Positions 60,041-64,000 of a stretch of DNA of 64,000 bases are shown here, one piece after another. Position numbers and translations under genes: made by a program. Each line of letters starts with the position of its first letter. Positions within the stretch are counted from its first letter, which is position 1. Below the pieces are notes generated by a model. It saw only the letters and a list, made by a program, of their open reading frames with translations. It did no database searches and was not told where the DNA came from. The stretch comes from Cherax quadricarinatus. Its lineage: Eukaryota; Arthropoda; Malacostraca; Decapoda; Parastacidae. The stretch covers positions 35,652,084 through 35,716,083 of the forward strand of contig NC_091311.1 in the NCBI RefSeq assembly GCF_038502225.1, read 5' to 3'.

Positions 60041-60149
60041 AGCAGTTGAAGACATGAAGGAAACAGTAGAGGATTAGGAAATTATTCAGTAGGAGCAGAA
60101 ATACAAGTTGAAATGTGAAAAAAAAATGATGGAGGATGTGAGTTAAGAC
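60041..60149. other. short spacer between the purine field and the 37-bp satellite
   Basis: Complex sequence, no feature recognised. Confidence 0.6.
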
Positions 60150-61706
60150 AGACAAGCATGCAGGTTGTACAGACACTCTGACAGACAGACAAACATGCAG
60201 GTTGTACAGACACTCTGACAGACAGACAAGCATGCAGGTTGTACAGACACTCTGACAGACAGACAAGTATGCAGGTTGTACAGACACTCTGACAGACAGA
60301 CAAGCATGCAGGTTGTACAGACACTCTGACAGACAGACAAACATGCAGGTTGTACAGACACTCTGACAGACAGACAAACATGCAGGTTGTACAGACACTC
60401 TGACAGACAGACAAACATGCAGGTTGTACAGACACTCTGACAGACAGACAAACATGCAGGTTGTACAGACACTCTGACAGACAGACAAACATGCAGGTTG
60501 TACAGACACTCTGACAGACAGACAAACATGCAGGTTGTACAGACACTCTGACAGACAGACAATCATGCAGGTTGTACAGACACTCTGATAGACAGACAAA
60601 CATGCAGATTGTACAGACACTCTGACAGACAGACAAACATGCAGGTTGTACAGACACTCTGACAGACAGACAAACATGCAGGTTGTACAGACACTCTGAC
60701 AGACAGACAAGCATGCAGGTTGTACAGTCTGACAGACAGACAAGCATGCAGGTTGTACAGTCTGACAGACGGAGAAGCATGCAGGTTGTACAGACAGTAT
60801 GACAAACAGACAAGCATGCAGGTTGTACAGACACTCTGACAGACGGAGAAGCATGCAGGTTGTACAGACAGTGTGACAGACAGACAAGCATGCAGGCTGT
60901 ACAGACACTCTGACAGACAGACAAGCATGCAGGTTGTACAGACAGTATGACAGACAGACAAGCATGCAGGTTATATAGACACCCTGACAGACAGACAAAC
61001 ATGCAGGTTGTACAGACACTACAGACAGACAAGCATGCAGGTTGTACAGACACTCTGACAGACAGACAAGCATGCAGGTTGTACAGACACCCTGACAGAC
61101 AGACAAGCATGTAGGTTGTACAGACCGTATGGCAGACAGACAAGCATGCAGGTTGTACAGACAGTCTGACAGACAGACAAGTATGCAGGTTGTACAGACA
61201 CTCTGACAGACAGACAAGCATGCAGGTTGTACAGACAGTCTGACAGACAGACAAGTATGCAGGTTGTACAGATACTCTGACAGACGGAGAAGCATGCAGG
61301 TTGTACAGACAGTCTGACAGACAGACAAGTATGCAGGTTGTACAGACACTCTGACAGACAGACAAGCATGCAGGTTGTACAGACAGTCTGACAGACAGAC
61401 AAGTATGCAGGTTGTACAGACAGTATGACAGACAGACAAGCATGCAGGTTGTACAGGCAGTCTGACAGACAGACAAGCATGCAGGTTGTACAGACACTCT
61501 GACAGACAGACAGGCATGCAGGTTGTACAGACAGTCTGACAGACAGACAAGCATGCAGGTTGTACAGACACTCTGACAGACAGACAGGCATGCAGGTTGT
61601 ACAGACAGTCTGACAGACAGACAAGCATGCAGGTTGTACAGACACTCTGACAGACAGACAGGCATGCAGGTTGTACAGACACTCTGACAGACAGACAAGC
61701 ATGCAG
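60150..61706. repeat. 37-bp satellite with GCATGC and TGTACA palindromes
   Basis: About 42 units: GCATGCAGGTTGTACAGACA then CTCTGACAGACAGACAA. Variants such as ACAGTCTGACAG, ACAGTATGACAG, AAACATGCAGG and GGAGAAGCATGC mark units. The left third is dominated by AAACATGC units and the right two thirds by AAGCATGC and alternating CTCTG/GTCTG units. Two units near 60730-60765 are shortened. Because 37 is not divisible by three, open frames cycle through all three frames and are not genes. Confidence 0.97.
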
Positions 61707-62604
61707 ACAGACGTACCAGGATAAAGAGTGAGACACACACATACGCACAGACAGAGACTAACAGCCGCTGTTAAAGAATGTCGACAGAGAGATATCGCTA
61801 TTATATCTCTAGAGAAGAGTTACTGTCTATATTTTAGACAGTGTCTATTGTGTGTGAAGCTTCTTGGCACGAAATGGGACTCCTGGCACCCCTTCGGCAC
61901 TCCCTGGCAGGCACTGGCAGGCACTATTACTACGATGCAGGCAGCTGGGGGTCGAACAAACAAAAAAACATGCCAGGTTAGCCTCGAGTAATCAAAAGTG
62001 TGAGAATTACACCGTAAGAGATATGAAGCACCAGCTGTGTTCCTCTTGTTTTGCTGGACATCACAGACATGGACATTTTGTCCACTGAGGTTGGGGAAAA
62101 AATGATAATCGTTGAAGCTTTCTGATCCCCCCAAGATATTAATGTGTTGGTGGGTAAAAGGAAAGGAGGAAATCAGATTTTTCAGATTTGGGCTTCTTCA
62201 AAACTGACGGAGAGGTTCGTAATAGTGGTGCGGATCTAACTTAAATTTTTTTTTTCTTTTTGGGAATATGGCCGGGGGATACAGATCTTTAATTTACAGA
62301 TATTATTGCTGTAGTTTACAGATGATGGAGTTTTTATTTTTTTTGAAGAAGCCTGGATAACCTTACTCCCAGAAATTGTATCAGAGCCTCTCATGAGCTT
62401 CAGCAGTGTGTTAGAGACCCGGGCCAAATGTGTTGAATTCTGTACAACAAAGGAACTTGGATGTAGAGAGGCGTACTACCAACAGTGCTGAAACAAAGAC
62501 ACATGTGCAAAATAAGCTTTAATCGCGACACTGAGCAATACGTTAATACAATCAAAGCTTGTTCTGTACCTGTGTCTTTTTTTCAACCTGAGTAACTTAG
62601 TAAA
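61707..62604. other. complex DNA, no gene recognised
   Basis: Contains overlapping short frames on both strands (61728-61991 plus, 61820-62134 minus, 61864-62088 plus), none with a recognisable domain. A small local direct repeat CCTGGCACCCC, CCTGGCAGGCACTGGCAGGC lies at about 61884-61925. Not tandem and not purine-biased. Confidence 0.55.
61788..61842. other. two adjacent short inverted repeats
   Basis: AGAGATAT (61788-61795) pairs with ATATCTCT (61803-61810) over a 7-nt loop. ACTGTCT (61822-61828) pairs with AGACAGT (61836-61842), also over a 7-nt loop. Stems of 8 and 7 bp are short and could occur by chance. Confidence 0.6.
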
Positions 62605-62754
<150 letters not shown>

Positions 62755-64000
62755 TATACAACATTGCATGCAAATGAAGCACATTTGGTTGATATATTTT
62801 TTCAGAATAGAGTTGAAAAAAAAAATAAGAGAAATTATTAATAAAGCATAGTATGTGTGTTACAGGAAATGGAAATACAGAGAGGAATCATAGATGTTTA
62901 TTTTGACACCTTTCGGTTTGATAGTGAGATGTTGCCTTTAGGTGTGACGGAGGTGTTGATGTGGCAGAGGCGTTGATGTGGCAGGTAGGGGCACATCTTC
63001 GGGCTGGCAAGACTCATCACTATTAACAGGTAGAGATGGGAGGATAACGGATGATGAAGACAATACACAAGTAACAGAGAAAGGTTATCAGGGAGACAAT
63101 CACAGACATCTACATTGTCACAGGCATAAAGGAGACGATGGTGATGCAAGGTGGTAATGCTGGTCCTACTTTAGGCCGTAACCATACGAGCATGTTTAGT
63201 GATTAGTGAAGTCTAGGATATGTAAGTTCTGCAGCGCTACGTGTAGCAGCATCGGGCGATTTGAGGGAGATTAGATTTGAGTTGGCAAGGTAGTCTTCCA
63301 CAATGTTTTTCGTGCCCCAGACACATTTCTTTATCAGACTTCACTTTCCACTAGTAATGCCGATGTGGTAAAAGCACAAACAGATGAGGAAGGATATTTG
63401 AGGACCAGGTTCAGGGAGCAATGTGAGTTGAAATGATGAGTTAGCTGTCTGGTAAGAAGGTCCCAAAATACAGAAATGTAACAAGCCCCGCAGACATTCA
63501 TACTTTATAACAGAGATACCAAGGTACTGGCGATACTATGTACACGGAGTGAGGAAGGAAAGTTGTTGAGTCAGTAGAGTTCCAGAGACAGGTAGCAATT
63601 TTCTTGAGGATGTAGAGTGTGGATGACAACTATCGAGGCTTTAATATAAAGAAAGTCAACCAAACATTGAAATATCGTCAGTTTTATGACAAAAATCAGT
63701 GCGAAAGGTATGGATAGTCTCTGAAAACATCATTGGAGAGCACGGATGAGCAGGGAGGAAGTATGGCTGAGGACTTGTTTACTGAGACTCTCAGACTGCT
63801 GGAACGTAGGGAGACATCTGCAACGAGAAGGCCAAGGTTTTCCCTTCCCCTAGAACTAGGATGTCAAAGAGTTGTTTAGGTCCACTTAGGAATATAGGAG
63901 TTCAAAGGGCTGAAAAGAGCTTCTTATAGCTCGTGAGCTGAGAAAGGCCATTTGGGGCTAGAAGATCGAAGACTGAGGGCTTGGTGGTTGAGGAAGTCCA
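62755..64000. other. complex DNA at the right edge, unidentified
   Basis: 1.2 kb of normal-complexity sequence. The minus-strand frame 62898-63149 (83 codons) has no recognised domain. An AATAAA occurs on the minus strand near 62895-62900 (TTTATTTT on plus), so this could be the 3' end of a minus-strand transcript or mobile element. A run of short CACATC-containing repeats (GATGTGGCAG on plus) is seen at 62957-62982. I cannot assign a gene or element. Confidence 0.5.

Noticed and set aside
58605..60077. 490-codon Glu/Thr/Val frame as an acidic nuclear protein
   Set aside because: It starts inside the 15-bp array at a chance ATG, and the array continues upstream with the same period. It ends in a GAA microsatellite.
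61728..62134. Short overlapping open frames as a gene
   Set aside because: No recognisable domain, frames overlap on both strands, and lengths are as expected by chance in complex DNA.

Overview
The window looks like eukaryotic, animal-type DNA, most likely from a decapod crustacean (crayfish, lobster or shrimp). This rests on a LINE tail whose 3' end resembles LINE tails I associate with decapod genomes, on a decayed Penelope-like element, and on the extreme abundance of micro- and minisatellites. No database search was possible, so the species is not known. I find no intact protein-coding gene, no rRNA gene and no functional tRNA gene. Nearly all of the 64 kb is tandem repeat. The many long open frames are by-products of repeat periods divisible by three, or of T-poor (hence stop-poor) sequence.

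Layout. 1-5510: one satellite of about 26 bp (CA-rich, CATCAGTCAGTAACACTC core), interrupted at about 2351-3195 by a 5'-truncated, stop-riddled LINE reverse-transcriptase remnant. 5511-7080: decayed satellite, then single-copy-looking DNA with a tRNA-like SINE head near 6723-6795. 7081-7407: ATA and GAA microsatellites. 7370-60050: about 52 kb in which the + strand is overwhelmingly purine (A/G). It is built as a mosaic of distinct arrays with monomers of 13, 14, 15, 17/34, 19, 20, 21, 22/44, 33, 36, 37-40 bp, plus two large GAA tracts. The largest part is a 23.5 kb field of a 21-bp monomer (30.4-53.9 kb).

The purine field has three main breaks. 14.4-16.4 kb holds a 40-bp array and a Penelope-like element remnant on the minus strand, with RT and GIY-YIG endonuclease pieces. 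17.85-18.15 kb holds a 38-bp array carrying AATAAA in every unit. 54.1-54.5 kb holds a degenerate 32-bp repeat. 60150-61706 is a clean 37-bp satellite. 61.7-64 kb is complex sequence split by a (GT)n tract, with no recognised gene.

The most notable result is the scale and one-way strand bias of the purine field, and the fact that monomers of different length share an AAACAGA/GGAGGAA core. This suggests that one ancestral seed was re-amplified many times by unequal exchange or replication slippage. Segmental copies of 380, 900, about 1550, about 3260 and about 5700 bp, and two-letter variant patterns inside arrays, record that history. The mobile elements are passive passengers. Nothing here forms an operon or pathway.
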